Made by a program: the position numbers and the translations under genes. Of a stretch of DNA of 64,000 nucleotides, positions 63,233 to 64,000 are shown in pieces; positions within the stretch are counted from its first letter, which is position 1, and every line of letters begins with the position of its first letter. This DNA comes from Eretmocerus hayati (Eukaryota; Arthropoda; Insecta; Hymenoptera; Aphelinidae). The stretch covers positions 86,690,282 to 86,754,281 of the forward strand of contig CM056741.1 of assembly GCA_029851415.1 (NCBI GenBank), written 5' to 3'. The notes under the pieces are model-generated. The model was not told the DNA's origin. It worked only from the letters and a program-made list of their open reading frames with translations, and did no database searches.

Positions 63233-63710
63233 TCATTGCGTCATCGCTGTTGAAGAGAGAGCCCACTCAAGTGGCAACATTTTTTTCTTTCTCTCTACCT
63301 GGATTTCAATTTTCCTTCTCTTGTATATACATATTTACATATTTACAATTATTCTACTATTTACATATTTACTTACTTACAATTATTATCTACAATGCCA
63401 TACTAGATATGGAAAAGTTTCTCTTGTGGAGATCGGGATGTACAAAACAACTAAGTCACTAATCAAGTGCATTTTCCTTTTCTTCTCTTTTATTTTGGAG
63501 ACTGATGATGTGTACATCTTATCAGTTAGATGCGAATTCGCTCAGTAAGTCAATCAGACAAAGTTTATTACAATATTAGTCGACGGGTTCGACAATTATA
63601 TTTTTGTACCTTTGAGATAATGAATACATTTCCTAATCACTTCTACTTTTGATTATAGTTGCCTCAGAGAGAGATTTTCTCGGGCCTGTACGCTTAGGCT
63701 AACGGCGTCT
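63233..63710. other. 3' non-coding region of the Gypsy element
   Basis: T-rich, with TTTACATATTTACA repeats at 63,330-63,385 and no convincing ORF. It leads to the polypurine tract. Confidence 0.6.
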
Positions 63711-63722
63711 AGGGGGAGGAAA
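63711..63722 (+). promoter_or_regulatory. Polypurine tract of the second Gypsy element
   Basis: AGGGGGAGGAAA directly before TGTGACTGG, the LTR start. Confidence 0.75.
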
Positions 63723-64000
63723 TGTGACTGGTAGAGTCCCATCACTCTTTCCTCGGCAATTAGTATTGAGTTATTATTGGATCATGCTCATCTGTATATA
63801 AGAAGATTGTTACGGGTGTCCCGTGATGCAGCATCAACGAAAGAGTCACGCGCTTCGGTTTGAATTAGAGGGAAAGAGAGAATGCGCGCGCGCCACAAGA
63901 TGTCCGACCTACCGGAGCGTAGCTCGCCCAAATTCATACAGCTGATGATCTTCCGGTCAAGCAGCAGACTATCTTGGGCTATCCCGTGTATCGCACTCGT
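63723..64000 (+). repeat. 3' LTR of the second Gypsy element (runs off the window)
   Basis: Starts TGTGACTGGTAGAG after the purine tract. CTGTATATAAG at 63,791-63,801 is a good TATA box, and GC-rich sequence downstream fits an R/U5 region. No second copy is in the window to confirm the end. Confidence 0.65.

Overview
This window looks like a repeat-rich, heterochromatin-like or transposon-dense stretch of an animal genome, most likely an arthropod and probably an insect. The basis is the transposon mix (R1/LOA-like and CR1/Jockey-like LINEs, BEL/Pao and Ty3/Gypsy LTR elements, Penelope-like elements with hammerhead-type motifs, and cut-and-paste DNA elements), GT-AG introns and AT-rich spacers. 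I saw no host housekeeping gene, no rRNA and no canonical tRNA gene. Almost everything with coding potential belongs to a mobile element, and most of it is broken. Species assignment is not possible from what I can see.

Layout. 1-3.1 kb: 5' part of an R1/LOA-like LINE on the minus strand (ORF1 plus the endonuclease end of ORF2). 3.3-5.1 kb: an ORF1-only LINE derivative bounded by two copies of the same 3' tail. 5.1-14 kb: mostly anonymous AT-rich DNA with four distinct diverged tandem repeats. 14.0-15.1 kb: the 3' half of a Penelope-like element (minus) ending in a hammerhead-type core. 15.1-17.5 kb: candidate solo LTR, a tandem LTR pair with almost no interior, and a MITE. 17.5-40.3 kb: one BEL/Pao retrotransposon split by three large insertions. 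These are a 10.2-kb terminal-inverted-repeat DNA element flanked by AT (18,795-29,003), a 4.6-kb hairpin-ended element (32,291-36,889) and an LTR-plus-leader fragment (37,151-~37,930). Each insertion carries or sits beside further nested elements. 41.4-47.9 kb: a structurally complete Ty3/Gypsy element with paired LTRs and a 5-bp target duplication, but with damaged genes. 50.6-52.7 kb: a Penelope-like element with inverted terminal repeats, a 13-bp target duplication and a second hammerhead-type core. 54.7-59.8 kb: hairpin-ended repeat, DNA elements, a G-rich minisatellite, a minus-strand LTR and a ~285-bp satellite. 60-64 kb: the 3' half of another Ty3/Gypsy element with an extra coiled-coil/zinc-finger ORF after integrase, ending in a 3' LTR that runs off the window.

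The parts most worth following are: (1) the 10.2-kb AT-flanked DNA element, which carries a spliced minus-strand gene of unknown family whose intron phases agree across four exons; (2) the two Penelope-like elements, whose hammerhead-type stem II differs by compensatory changes; (3) a family of elements with no recognised terminal inverted repeat, built from ~317-bp internal repeats and ending in a conserved hairpin; and (4) the 3' ORF of the last Gypsy element. Insertion order can be read directly: BEL/Pao is older than its inserts, which are older than the MITEs and LINE inside them.
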